The notes under the pieces were generated by a model. It did no database searches. It was not told the DNA's origin and saw only the letters and a list, made by a program, of their open reading frames with translations. A stretch of DNA of 64,000 nucleotides from UBA9300 sp032260385 (GTDB taxonomy: Bacteria > Bacteroidota > Bacteroidia > Bacteroidales > VadinHA17): NCBI GenBank assembly GCA_032260385.1, contig JAVVEL010000008.1:1-64000 (forward strand), given 5' to 3'. The translations under genes and the position numbers were made by a program. Shown here piece by piece: positions 44,645-53,225 of this stretch (its first letter is position 1; each line of letters opens with the position of its first letter).

Positions 44645-46051
44645 ATGAATAAACTATTTTTATTCTTTCTGACAATAGTTTTATGCTTTTCATCATGTGA
44701 AAAAAAAAGATATTTCACCGGTGAAATGCCGGGTCTTCAATTTTCGGATGACACCATACATTTTGATACCGTTTTTACCAGTACAGGCGCGGTAACAAGG
44801 GAACTGAGAATAAAAAATCCTTACCGGTCATGGTTGCTCATTGACAGGATAGAGCTTGCAGGGGGCGATGATTCACCGTTCAGGATGAATTTTGACGGAA
44901 TACCAGGGACCGTTTTTACTGATATTGAGATAGCACCTGCAGACAGCCTCTTTATCTTTATTGACGCCTTTATTGACCCCAATGACAGTGATAATCCGGT
45001 TTTGATAAGCGATTCAATTGAATTTGAAACAGGAAATAATATCCTGGATGTGAACCTTATTGCCTGGGGCCAGGATATTAACCTGGTCATTTCGGCAACA
45101 GTGGAAACGGCTACATGGACAGAAGGGAAACCATATGTGGTTTATAATTCCATGCTGGTTGATACAGGGCAGGTACTTACAATAACTGAGGGTGCCAGGA
45201 TACTCTTCCACAGGGGTTCAACCATGTATGTGGCCGGGACCCTTATTGTTGAAGGAACAGTTGATAAGCCCGTCTGTTTTGATTCTGACAGGATAGAACC
45301 AATGTATTCTGACATACCGGGCCAGTGGCAGGGCTTATATTTTCTAAACGGAAGCACCGGTAATATTATCAGGAATGCAGGTATAAGGAATGCCGTTTCT
45401 GGTTTGCACGCGGGCAATCTTGAGTCAGAAGATCCTGCACCCGGACTTCAATTGCATAATCTGATTATTTCACATATGTCCGTCAGCGGCATATCTTCAC
45501 TGGGAGCGGACATTTATGCAGAGAATACGGTAATTTCCCATTGCGGAGCTTATTGTGCATTTCTTGCCATGGGAGGGAAGTATACCTTTATTCACTGCAC
45601 AATGGCAAATCAATGGGACTATTCAAACCGCCTTAGCCCTGCATTGTATATAAGTGACTTTTTTGATTATAACGAAGAACGGTATACAGGAGAGCTGGTT
45701 AAAGCAGGATTTTATAATTCCGTTATTACCGGGAATAAGGATACGGAAATATATACGGATAGCCATGATGAAGGGAACCTCGATGTTGAGTTTGTCAGTT
45801 GTCTTATTCAGAGTACTGACCTCCTGGATTATCCCTGTGATAATTGTATTTTAAACCAGGATCCCCGTTTTGTCAGCTGGAGTGATTATGATTTCAGGCC
45901 CGATACGCTTTCACCACTGATTAATGCCGGATCATATTACTATGCTGATATGGTGCAATTTGACCTGAGAGGATTTGACAGGCTGGATGACGATGGACCG
46001 GACCTTGGCGCCTATGAGAGACAGACAGATGAAAAGGCTGAAAATAAATAG
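44645..46051 (+). CDS. Lipoprotein with Ig-like and right-handed beta-helix domains
   Basis: 468 residues from ATG 44645; the lipobox is LCFSSC (Cys about residue 18). Residues about 30-150 form an Ig-like domain of the 'choice-of-anchor/HYDIN' kind (IHFDTVFTSTGAVTRELRIK, IAPADSLFIFIDAF). Residues about 170-440 look like a parallel beta-helix with repeated short strands and turns (VLTITEGARILFHRGSTMYV, GTLIVEGTVDKPVCFDSDR, GQWQGLYFLNGSTGNIIRNA). This family is conserved across Bacteroidetes, usually as a hypothetical protein; no enzymatic residues are recognised. It is 26 bp downstream of the SprF-like gene and overlaps the next gene by 23 bases, so the three are likely co-transcribed. Confidence 0.82.
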   Translation: MNKLFLFFLTIVLCFSSCEKKRYFTGEMPGLQFSDDTIHFDTVFTSTGAVTRELRIKNPYRSWLLIDRIELAGGDDSPFRMNFDGIPGTVFTDIEIAPADSLFIFIDAFIDPNDSDNPVLISDSIEFETGNNILDVNLIAWGQDINLVISATVETATWTEGKPYVVYNSMLVDTGQVLTITEGARILFHRGSTMYVAGTLIVEGTVDKPVCFDSDRIEPMYSDIPGQWQGLYFLNGSTGNIIRNAGIRNAVSGLHAGNLESEDPAPGLQLHNLIISHMSVSGISSLGADIYAENTVISHCGAYCAFLAMGGKYTFIHCTMANQWDYSNRLSPALYISDFFDYNEERYTGELVKAGFYNSVITGNKDTEIYTDSHDEGNLDVEFVSCLIQSTDLLDYPCDNCILNQDPRFVSWSDYDFRPDTLSPLINAGSYYYADMVQFDLRGFDRLDDDGPDLGAYERQTDEKAENK

Positions 46052-47081
46052 TTTGCTTCTTCTTCTCCCTGCGGCTGCACTTATTTTACTTTTGCCTTCA
46101 GGGAATAAAATTCCGGAGAAAATGCCGGACAGTCAGAGAGATGCACTGCAGGTTATGTTCTATAATGTTGAAAATTTATTTGATACCCTGGACAGTAGTC
46201 TTGATGATGATGAATTCCTGCCAGGGTCACCGCGTAAATGGGATTCCTATAAATATTACCGGAAGCTGAATAATATTTTCAAAGTAATCATGCTATGCAG
46301 CAATGATATGGAAGCACCTGACCTGGTAGGACTGTGTGAAGTTGAAAGTCCCGGTGTACTCGGGGACCTATGCGAGAAAACCTATCTTTCCCGCGAGGCT
46401 TACGGATATGTAATATCAACAGGCAGGGATGAACGGGGAATAAATACAGCCCTCCTGTACAGGAAAGAAAAACTGGACCTGCTGTCTACCGAATCATGGT
46501 GCCCCGTTAGTGCAGACGAGACATTATTGAATACCAGGGCTTTCCTATATACCAGGTTTAAATATGATAATGATACAATTGATGTGATTGTATGTCACTG
46601 GCCTTCAAGAAGGGGAGGAACCATACCTTCAGAGATACGGCGAAAGGCAGTTGCATCATATCTGAGAGCTAAAATAGACAGTATCGGAAACGACAGGAAA
46701 ATAATTATTATGGGTGACCTGAATGATGAACCCACCTCGGAATCGGTCTGCGAAGTCCTTGATGCCAAGTTAAAAATAAATAATAAACGAAGTGATTACC
46801 TGGTAAACACTGTCCTTGATGGCAATAGTTGGCCGGGTACTTATAAGTACCAGGGCACCTGGTATCATTTTGACCAGATAATAATATCCGGGGTATTATT
46901 GGAATCGGACAGCGGTCTGTATTATCGCAGGAACAGCTTCAGGGTTATTAACTCCGGAGTCTTACTGACAGATGATACATCGTACAGAGGATTAAGACCA
47001 TTCAGTACCTGGTGGGGATATGATTATACAGGAGGATTCAGCGATCACCTCCCTGTAACTGCAGGTCTTTGTTCAAGGTAA
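46029..47081 (+). CDS. Endonuclease/exonuclease/phosphatase-family protein
   Basis: 350 residues from ATG 46029 (MKRLKINSLLLLLPAAALIL), whose hydrophobic start suggests a signal peptide or anchor. The EEP fold motifs are visible in order: VMFYNVENLFDT, LVGLCEVES, INTALLYRKEK, VCHWPSRRGG, IIMGDLNDEPTSES and, at the end, GFSDHLPVTAG with the catalytic Asp-His. The YNVENLFD and GDLND blocks are typical of Bacteroidetes secreted EEP proteins, which may act on nucleic acids or phosphoesters; the substrate is unknown. The start lies inside the previous gene (23-base overlap). It converges on the tRNA nucleotidyltransferase gene with two bases between stops. Confidence 0.9.
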   Translation: MKRLKINSLLLLLPAAALILLLPSGNKIPEKMPDSQRDALQVMFYNVENLFDTLDSSLDDDEFLPGSPRKWDSYKYYRKLNNIFKVIMLCSNDMEAPDLVGLCEVESPGVLGDLCEKTYLSREAYGYVISTGRDERGINTALLYRKEKLDLLSTESWCPVSADETLLNTRAFLYTRFKYDNDTIDVIVCHWPSRRGGTIPSEIRRKAVASYLRAKIDSIGNDRKIIIMGDLNDEPTSESVCEVLDAKLKINNKRSDYLVNTVLDGNSWPGTYKYQGTWYHFDQIIISGVLLESDSGLYYRRNSFRVINSGVLLTDDTSYRGLRPFSTWWGYDYTGGFSDHLPVTAGLCSR

Positions 47082-47083
47082 AG

Positions 47084-48526
47084 TTATCCTGAAGCGGGCT
47101 TAATACCCATCCCGGCAGCTTTTTTAAGTATAAAATCTTTTGCCGCTTCGTACTCATTCGGTATGATGCCATCGAGAATGGCTTCCTTTATGCTGTCCTT
47201 TAAAAATCCTACCTCCCTGCCGGGTTTAAGACCGAACATTTCTATTATTTCATTACCATCTAAGGGTGGCTGAAAATTCCTGATATGATCCTTCTGCTCA
47301 ATCTCCCTGAGTTTTTGTCTTACCAGGCTGAAATTTCTCAGATGCTGCCGGACTTTCTTTTCGTTCTTTGAGGTAATATCGGCCTCACACAGAGTCATAA
47401 GATCATCAATATCATCCCCGGCATCAAAAAGCAGCCTCCTGACGGCAGAGTCAGTTACTGAATCCTGAGAAAGAATAATGGGTCTTAAATGCAGTGCAAC
47501 AAGCTTTTTGACATACTTCATGCTGTCCCCCATCGGCAGTTTCAACCTCTTAAATATGCCCGGAACCATTTTTGATCCGATAAATTCATGGCCGTGGAAG
47601 GTCCATCCCGTCCCTTCAACATATTTTTTTGTCACAGGTTTGGCTATATCATGCAGGAGGGCTGCCCAGCGTAACCACAATGAAGTCGATTTTTGACTAA
47701 CATTATCCACGACCTGCAAGGTATGTTCAAAATTATCTTTATGTCCATGTTTTTCTTTCTTATCAACTCCCTTGAGCATATATACTTCGGGGAGTATTAT
47801 TTCAAGGAGCCTGCTATCACAGAGTAAGCTGAAGCCACGAGAGGGCTCGGGACTCATTAATATTTTGTTTATCTCTGTTGTAATCCTTTCGTATGAAACA
47901 ATAGAGATTCTCCCGGAATTTTCTTTAATTGATTCTAATGTGCCGGGGTGAATTTTAAAGCCAAGCTGGGAAGCAAATCTTATTGCTCTCATCATCCTCA
48001 GCGGATCATCAGAAAATGTTCTGCCCGGTTCAAGCGGCGTTCTTATAATCTTGTTTTCAAGATCCTCAATACCCCTGAAAGGGTCTATCAATTTCCCGTA
48101 GCTCTGCCTGTTGAGACTGATTGCCATAGCGTTGATAGTGAAATCGCGCCGGTTCTGGTCGTCTTCCAGGTTGCCGTCTTCAACCACTGGCTTGCGTGAG
48201 TCACTGCTGTATGATTCCTTCCTGGCTCCGACAAACTCAATTATGTGTCCACCGGTCCTGAACATGGCCGTGCCAAAATTCTTATATACTGTTACCTTTA
48301 TTTTTGGTGATATAGTGGCAGCAACCTTTTTTGCGAGGTCAATGCCGCTACCCTTGACAACGATATCAATATCCTTGTTGTCATATTCCCGCCCCATGAG
48401 ACAGTCACGTACATAACCACCGATTACATATGCCTCTACGCCCGATCTGTATGCACAATCGGAAATAAGGGTAAAAATACTGTCAGATATACATCTGTTC
48501 ATATCTAAATATGACGAATTGTTCAT
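47084..48526 (-). CDS. tRNA nucleotidyltransferase / poly(A) polymerase family with HD domain
   Basis: 480 residues from ATG 48526 (MNNSSYLDMNRC); ATG 48502 is an alternative, and the TTG further upstream overlaps the -7 box. The nucleotidyltransferase head holds VIGGYVRDCLMG and NKDIDIVVKGSG (catalytic Asp pair, near residue 55) plus the block RRDFTINAMAISL. The RNA-binding region follows (DPLRMMRAIRFASQLGF), and then an HD phosphohydrolase domain (WLRWAALLHDIAKPVTKKY, near residue 280). This is the layout of bacterial CCA-adding enzymes; since tRNA-Val here lacks an encoded CCA, such an enzyme is required. A CCA- versus A-adding role cannot be decided from sequence alone. Confidence 0.93.
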   Translation of the reverse strand: MNNSSYLDMNRCISDSIFTLISDCAYRSGVEAYVIGGYVRDCLMGREYDNKDIDIVVKGSGIDLAKKVAATISPKIKVTVYKNFGTAMFRTGGHIIEFVGARKESYSSDSRKPVVEDGNLEDDQNRRDFTINAMAISLNRQSYGKLIDPFRGIEDLENKIIRTPLEPGRTFSDDPLRMMRAIRFASQLGFKIHPGTLESIKENSGRISIVSYERITTEINKILMSPEPSRGFSLLCDSRLLEIILPEVYMLKGVDKKEKHGHKDNFEHTLQVVDNVSQKSTSLWLRWAALLHDIAKPVTKKYVEGTGWTFHGHEFIGSKMVPGIFKRLKLPMGDSMKYVKKLVALHLRPIILSQDSVTDSAVRRLLFDAGDDIDDLMTLCEADITSKNEKKVRQHLRNFSLVRQKLREIEQKDHIRNFQPPLDGNEIIEMFGLKPGREVGFLKDSIKEAILDGIIPNEYEAAKDFILKKAAGMGIKPASG

Positions 48527-48535
48527 AGTATATGA

Positions 48536-48543
48536 CAAAATTA
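48536..48543 (-). promoter_or_regulatory. Candidate -7 promoter element for the tRNA nucleotidyltransferase gene
   Basis: The minus strand reads TAATTTTG, an exact TAnnTTTG match. It ends nine bases before ATG 48526, so either the mRNA is nearly leaderless or ATG 48502 is the true start. Confidence 0.4.
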
Positions 48544-48636
48544 CAATTAAATGCTCAAAAAGCCGTTATTATTTAAGTATTTGAACAAGGGTATAGTCTT
48601 TGATGTTATAGAAAAAAACAAATTAAGAAAAACATT

Positions 48637-49002
48637 ATGGTAGAGCATCTGACTAAAGAAACATTTCTGACTAAGGTATTTAATTACGAAGAAAACAAAG
48701 AGTGGAAATTTGAAGGCGAAAAGCCCTGCATGATTGATTTTTATGCAGACTGGTGTCAGCCATGCAAAATGGTTGCACCCATACTTGAAGAATTAGCGAA
48801 AGAGTATAACGGTTCGCTTGATATTTACAAGATCGATACTGAATCGGAGCAGGAACTGGCAGCCATTTTTGGAATCAGGAGTATTCCTTCTCTTTTATTT
48901 GTTCCGAAGGAAGGGCAGCCCCAGATGGCAATGGGCGCATTGCCAAAAGACACATTTGAAAAAGCAATAAAAGATGTATTAGGTGTTGAAAAGGCGAAGT
49001 AA
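48637..49002 (+). CDS. trxA: Thioredoxin
   Basis: 121 residues, a single thioredoxin fold. The redox site is FYADWCQPCKMVAP near residue 36-49; the usual WCGPC is WCQPC here. The cis-Pro loop is GIRSIPSLLF near residue 87, and the buried Asp lies in MIDFYADW. The N-terminal extension of about 20 residues (MVEHLTKETFLTKVFNYEEN) is common in Bacteroidetes thioredoxins. There is no signal peptide, so it is cytoplasmic. It stands alone between the divergent tRNA nucleotidyltransferase gene and the convergent xse operon, with a bidirectional terminator 140 bp after its stop. Confidence 0.93.
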   Translation: MVEHLTKETFLTKVFNYEENKEWKFEGEKPCMIDFYADWCQPCKMVAPILEELAKEYNGSLDIYKIDTESEQELAAIFGIRSIPSLLFVPKEGQPQMAMGALPKDTFEKAIKDVLGVEKAK

Positions 49003-49057
49003 ATATTAAAAAAAAGTTAAATATTAATTTTTAATAGGCGATTAGTGTAACAATTAA

Positions 49058-49065
49058 TACCTTTG
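49058..49065 (+). promoter_or_regulatory. Candidate -7 element with no downstream plus-strand gene
   Basis: TACCTTTG, an exact TAnnTTTG match, overlapped by the dyad GTAACA (49047-49052) / TGTTAC (49064-49069). The only downstream plus-strand signal is the terminator at 49143-49178. Confidence 0.35.
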
Positions 49066-49070
49066 TTACG

Positions 49071-49178
49071 TTAAAAGAACAGAAGGTAACACTTGAAAAA
49101 CAGTAGTTTGTTTTCTGGGATTTAGGTTTAGGGACATTAGGGAAAAATCAGGGCACACAATAGTCCTGATTTTTTTTT
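49071..49178 (+). ncRNA. Candidate small RNA between thioredoxin and xseB
   Basis: An exact -7 element at 49058-49065 is followed, with no open frame, by a strong intrinsic terminator. The predicted transcript is about 100-108 nt. An internal hairpin may form around GAAAA/TTTTC at about 49098-49120. Alternatively the segment is simply the long 3' untranslated region of the thioredoxin mRNA. No known RNA family is recognised. Confidence 0.3.
49143..49178. terminator. Bidirectional intrinsic terminator (thioredoxin / xse operon)
   Basis: AAAAATCAGG (49143-49152) pairs with CCTGATTTTT (49165-49174) around a 12-nt loop, followed by T to 49178. The mirrored A run allows termination of the convergent xse operon as well. 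It overlaps the last two bases of the xseB stop codon region. Confidence 0.85.
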
Positions 49179-49374
49179 ATTCCATATCATTGATAATTTT
49201 ACCTATTTCCTCTTCTGTGTCCCTTAGTTTAGCCTGGCATAGCCGTAATAATTCCGAAGCCCGCTTTACTTTTCCTGACAGTTCGTCAACGTCAAGTTCT
49301 CCCGATTCTATTTGCTCAAGGATATTTTCCAGTTCGGCAACAGCCTTATTAAAGGTAGGTTTGTTTTCAGTCAT
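49177..49374 (-). CDS. xseB: Exodeoxyribonuclease VII small subunit
   Basis: 65 residues, normal for XseB. The two-helix coiled coil is clear: FNKAVAELENILEQIESGEL and then DVDELSGKVKRASELLRLCQ, with the conserved 'ALeELE.Iv..LE.gel.LeesL..yerG..L...c...L..aE' pattern. It binds XseA to form exonuclease VII, which degrades single-stranded DNA from both ends. Unusually it is separated from xseA by two sensor-kinase genes; its start overlaps the end of the second kinase gene by eight bases, which supports co-transcription and coupled translation of all four genes. A bidirectional terminator follows. Confidence 0.92.
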   Translation of the reverse strand: MTENKPTFNKAVAELENILEQIESGELDVDELSGKVKRASELLRLCQAKLRDTEEEIGKIINDME

Positions 49375-51298
49375 GGGTATTATTGATATGAATAAATATT
49401 GTTGTTCCTGAATTTTTTTTGCTTTCCAGGCTAAGGAGGCTATGATTCTTTTTTGTCATAAGCTTGACTATCAGCAGCCCAAGCCCCATTTTATGAGTGT
49501 CGGTTGTGGTACTTTCATTTTTAACCCTGCTTAAATCAAATATTTTATCTTTAAGACTTTCCGGGATGCCGCTTCCGAAATCAGTTACAGAGAGTGTGCA
49601 TCCTGATTTTGATTTTTCAGCCCTTATTATTATGTCTGATCTTGGATGTGAGTGTTCTATACTGTTCTCCGTAAGAATTGTCAGTATTGTTCGCAGGCAA
49701 AACCTGTCATACTTTATTTCTATCCCGGGGTCAACATCAAACCTTATTCTTATGTCTTTCTTAAGGGCTATACCAAGAAGGGCAGGCAATATTTCGTGTA
49801 AAAAGTCATTAAGGTTAAAGGTGACCTGTTCAATCATATATTTATTTCTCTGGAGCTTTGACCAGAGAAGTATTCTTTCGAGACCTTTTTCTATGCCCGA
49901 GGAATCCTTATAGAGTTGTTCCATCTGTGTTTTAAGCTTCAGGTCTTTACTGTGTGTCCCGAGATATTCACTTATATCTGATAATTTGGCAGTCAGGTTG
50001 CTGAAGGGTTTACTTAGCTTGAGGGATATAATTGAAAAGAAGTCGCTTTTATTTTCACGAATGCTTAGTATTCTCTCTTTATACCTGGATGATCTTTCAT
50101 AAGCCTCCTGCAGCCCGGCTCTTCTTTGTTCCAGCTTAATATTTGTTTTCCTTATGGCATTGAGATTGTATAAGAGATAAGCGAGTACAGCAATAGTTAA
50201 AAAGAGGGCGAGATTTATTATAAATGAGATAATCTTTTCCAGTTTTATCCTTTTGACTATTAATTCGTTTTGTTGTTGTGACCATTCAATATTTTCTTCA
50301 GATGCCTTGATACTCAGTCTGATGTTATAATTTGAGACCAGGTTCTGTACTTCCGTTCTTGTATGATAAGAACGATGCTGGCGATACAAGAGACGGTAGG
50401 TTAAGGCCTGACTTTCATTTCCCTGATTTCTGTATTTTTCAGCCAGGGTAGATATAACATCCAACGGGTCAATAACTTCATAATTGTGTAAGAGCTCAAA
50501 ATTAATACTGTCTATATAAGCTGCGCTCAATTCCAGCTCATTATTCTTAAGGTGGTATTTGCAGAGTCTGAGCTTGATCATATTTTTATGTGCCTCTGAC
50601 CTCATTTTATTGTTTTCCAGTATCATCGAATCTATCCAGCTCCTGGCGCCTCTTTGACCTGACTCATAGTAATTATCAATCAGGAAGGCCCATGCATCCA
50701 TTTTTCTTCCATATTCTTCTACGCCACGGTAATATTCCAGTGCTTCCAGAAGGTATTTTCTGCTGTTGTCGTAGTCTTTAAAAGCAAGATATGTTTCACC
50801 CAGGGTTGTGAGCTCGTCTCCTATTCTCCGTTCATCAAGGGCTTCCTTCCTTAAGTCGATTGATGTTTTATAAGCTTCGATGCTTTTTAAGGTATCATTC
50901 CTCTTAAAGGCTACAAGTCCCAGGTTGTGCAATATTGAGGCCTTATCTTCAAAAAGCTTCAGGCTGTCGAAAAGTGTCAAAGCCTTCAGGTAATTTTCTT
51001 CTGCTTCCGGAAGTAAACCGGATGAAGTATAGAGGTTCCCGTAAATATGCCATGTTTCTGCTATTTTTTCCGCATCATTAAGCTTTTTTGCTATCTCCAT
51101 TCGCCTGCCTGCGTATATCAGCCCGCTTCTCAAGGACCTGTATTGTTCATCAAGTGCATATTTCTTCAGTACTTCCATTTTTACTGAATCATGCATTTCG
51201 GGCAAAGTTTGGAGGACTGTATCGGTAATATTGCCCTGGCTTCTGGCGGTCATAGCCAGGAAAATAAAAACGGCAATATGTAATCCACGGCTAAGCAT
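49367..51298 (-). CDS. TPR sensor kinase-like protein lacking the phosphoacceptor His (pseudokinase candidate)
   Basis: 643 residues: signal peptide (VFIFLAMTARSQ), TPR repeats (about residues 40-320, e.g. AETWHIYGNLYTSSGLLPEA), one membrane helix (IISFIINLALFLTIAVLAYL, about 355-375), a HisKA-like region and a HATPase. The H-box position reads FFSIISLKLSKPFSNL, where IISHDLRSPF-type sequence is expected: His is Leu426 (codon CTC at complement 50021-50023, one base from CAC). The ATP-binding motifs remain: ENSIEHS, DFGSGIP and GLGLLIVK. So it may bind ATP but should not autophosphorylate on the usual His. It overlaps its intact neighbour by eight bases and xseB by eight. Confidence 0.85.
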   Translation of the reverse strand: MLSRGLHIAVFIFLAMTARSQGNITDTVLQTLPEMHDSVKMEVLKKYALDEQYRSLRSGLIYAGRRMEIAKKLNDAEKIAETWHIYGNLYTSSGLLPEAEENYLKALTLFDSLKLFEDKASILHNLGLVAFKRNDTLKSIEAYKTSIDLRKEALDERRIGDELTTLGETYLAFKDYDNSRKYLLEALEYYRGVEEYGRKMDAWAFLIDNYYESGQRGARSWIDSMILENNKMRSEAHKNMIKLRLCKYHLKNNELELSAAYIDSINFELLHNYEVIDPLDVISTLAEKYRNQGNESQALTYRLLYRQHRSYHTRTEVQNLVSNYNIRLSIKASEENIEWSQQQNELIVKRIKLEKIISFIINLALFLTIAVLAYLLYNLNAIRKTNIKLEQRRAGLQEAYERSSRYKERILSIRENKSDFFSIISLKLSKPFSNLTAKLSDISEYLGTHSKDLKLKTQMEQLYKDSSGIEKGLERILLWSKLQRNKYMIEQVTFNLNDFLHEILPALLGIALKKDIRIRFDVDPGIEIKYDRFCLRTILTILTENSIEHSHPRSDIIIRAEKSKSGCTLSVTDFGSGIPESLKDKIFDLSRVKNESTTTDTHKMGLGLLIVKLMTKKNHSLLSLESKKNSGTTIFIHINNTHD

Positions 51299-53225
51299 CA
51301 GCTTTCATTATTTTGAGGATTACGCCTGTACCCTGTTCGCTCCTGTTATCTATTTCCAGTTCGCCTTTGTTCATCCTAAGCAGGTCTATGCATATTGCCA
51401 GTCCCAGTCCACTGCCTTTTTCACTACCTGTTCCTGGCTTTGACATAAGGTAATTACCCTTTAAAATATTTCTTCTTACTTCATTATCCATCCCTACACC
51501 ATCATCTTCCACCGATATATAGATAAGATTATCCTCCTCATAAACGTTGATTCGGACCTCCTCACCGGTATGGCTGTATTTAATGGCATTATTCAGGACA
51601 TTTCGCATGACGGTTTTCAGTACATCGGGATTTATTCTGGCAGTAAGATCCTTGTCGCAGTTTGCAGTGATATTGATTTTCTTCCTTTCTGCCAGGGGTC
51701 TATAGAGTGCGAGCACATCATGAATCACAGGGATCACATTGATCTCAGACATCTCAAGTTTATCTTTTCCGGCCTGTATGGTGGCGATGCTCTGCAGATT
51801 TATCAGTAGCTGGTTTAGTTGAAATGATGTTTCACTGAGCATATTGCTGTATTCAATCATACTTTCCTTGTCGAGTGCTTCAAAGTCATCAACCATTAAT
51901 TTACTGAAGCCAAGTATAGCCTGGAAAGGATTTATGAGATCATGGGCAAAGACTGATATGAGAGTGTCAAGCAATTTATTTTCTTTCTCAAGTTCTTTAT
52001 TGGTTTTTTGCAGTTCCCTGTTTACTGCAGCAAACTTCTCCGTTTCGATGCTGAGTTCCTCCTTGGATCTATTCCTTAATTTTCTTATCCGTAGCAGTAT
52101 AACAAAAAGTATAACAAAGGCAAAAAGTATTATCAGTGAGGTTATCATAAGTTTATGCGCCACATTCTGCCTGGTAAGGTTAAGTTCCATTTCGCGGTTA
52201 ATACTTGCCTGGAGTCTTTCGTTTCTCGTTTCTTCATACTCAATCATTAACAGGCTTATAATTTCTTCCCTGTCAACTATATTATCATCAGCATGAATTT
52301 CAGACAGTATACTATCATATTTCCAGGCTTTGTCGTAATCACCTGTGGATGTATAAGCTCTGCAGAGGTATTCGAGGTGGTCATACTGGTCGGGCAGCCT
52401 GTATCTATCGTCAATATTAAATTGTTTGGAGGTACTTATTACCTTTTCATACTCACCCTCAATGAGGTGAAACTCCATTACTGATGTATAAAATACCAGT
52501 TGGTCCACATCGTTATGCCTGTTCTCATCCAGTGCCAGGTAGCCCCTGTTGATCCAGCTTTCAGCCTGATCACGCTCACCAAGCTTATTGTAAGCGCTGA
52601 TAATTAATCCAATGACAGAAACCGGGGATATATTATTTAAAGTAATACTTTCCTTTTTGAGTAATTTTTCCAGTATATCAATTGCTTCATGGTAATTAGC
52701 GAGTTCCACTTCCACTTCAGCGAGATTATAGCTGAAAATATCGTAATAATTCATACCCTTTTTTTCATTGATATCAATGGCACGCAAGAGGTATTTTTTT
52801 GATGACTGGTAATCGCCAACCAGGGCAAATATTATGGCTATATTATTAAGAAGCACGTTAACACCCTGGTAGTATTCCTGTTCCGAATAAATTGCCAGAG
52901 CTGTAAGGAAATGTTTCAGGGCCTTACTGTTGTCTCCTTTCAAATAGTTGATTACACCTTCCATATTTTCTGACAATCCATCATAGATGGGATAGTTATT
53001 GCATGAAAGGCTCTTCATCTGGCTGGCAATGAGTTCGAGGCTGTTTGCGTCAGCGTTGTTTAGATGCTCCGATGCTTTTACGTACAAGTCCTCTAAGAGC
53101 CTGAAATTTAATTTTTCGCTCGCATGATATTTGTAACAATAAGGGAAGTATGTATTCTGGCCATATAAGCCTTGAAACAATACAATAACTAGCAGACTTA
53201 TTAAAAATCTTTTCCCCTTTCTCAT
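51291..53225 (-). CDS. TPR-containing sensor histidine kinase
   Basis: 644 residues with the same layout as its downstream neighbour: signal peptide (SLLVIVLFQGLYGQ), periplasmic TPR repeats (about residues 40-330), one membrane helix (LMITSLIILFAFVILFVILL, about 352-375), a coiled-coil linker and a cytoplasmic kinase core. The H-box is intact, VFAHDLINPFQAILGF, with His near residue 428. The HATPase motifs are NVLNNAIKYS, VEDDGVGM and GSGLGLAICIDLL. No response regulator is adjacent. Its start overlaps the end of xseA by four bases and its end overlaps the pseudokinase gene, so it is part of the xse operon. The ligand and output are unknown. Confidence 0.93.
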   Translation of the reverse strand: MRKGKRFLISLLVIVLFQGLYGQNTYFPYCYKYHASEKLNFRLLEDLYVKASEHLNNADANSLELIASQMKSLSCNNYPIYDGLSENMEGVINYLKGDNSKALKHFLTALAIYSEQEYYQGVNVLLNNIAIIFALVGDYQSSKKYLLRAIDINEKKGMNYYDIFSYNLAEVEVELANYHEAIDILEKLLKKESITLNNISPVSVIGLIISAYNKLGERDQAESWINRGYLALDENRHNDVDQLVFYTSVMEFHLIEGEYEKVISTSKQFNIDDRYRLPDQYDHLEYLCRAYTSTGDYDKAWKYDSILSEIHADDNIVDREEIISLLMIEYEETRNERLQASINREMELNLTRQNVAHKLMITSLIILFAFVILFVILLRIRKLRNRSKEELSIETEKFAAVNRELQKTNKELEKENKLLDTLISVFAHDLINPFQAILGFSKLMVDDFEALDKESMIEYSNMLSETSFQLNQLLINLQSIATIQAGKDKLEMSEINVIPVIHDVLALYRPLAERKKINITANCDKDLTARINPDVLKTVMRNVLNNAIKYSHTGEEVRINVYEEDNLIYISVEDDGVGMDNEVRRNILKGNYLMSKPGTGSEKGSGLGLAICIDLLRMNKGELEIDNRSEQGTGVILKIMKADA

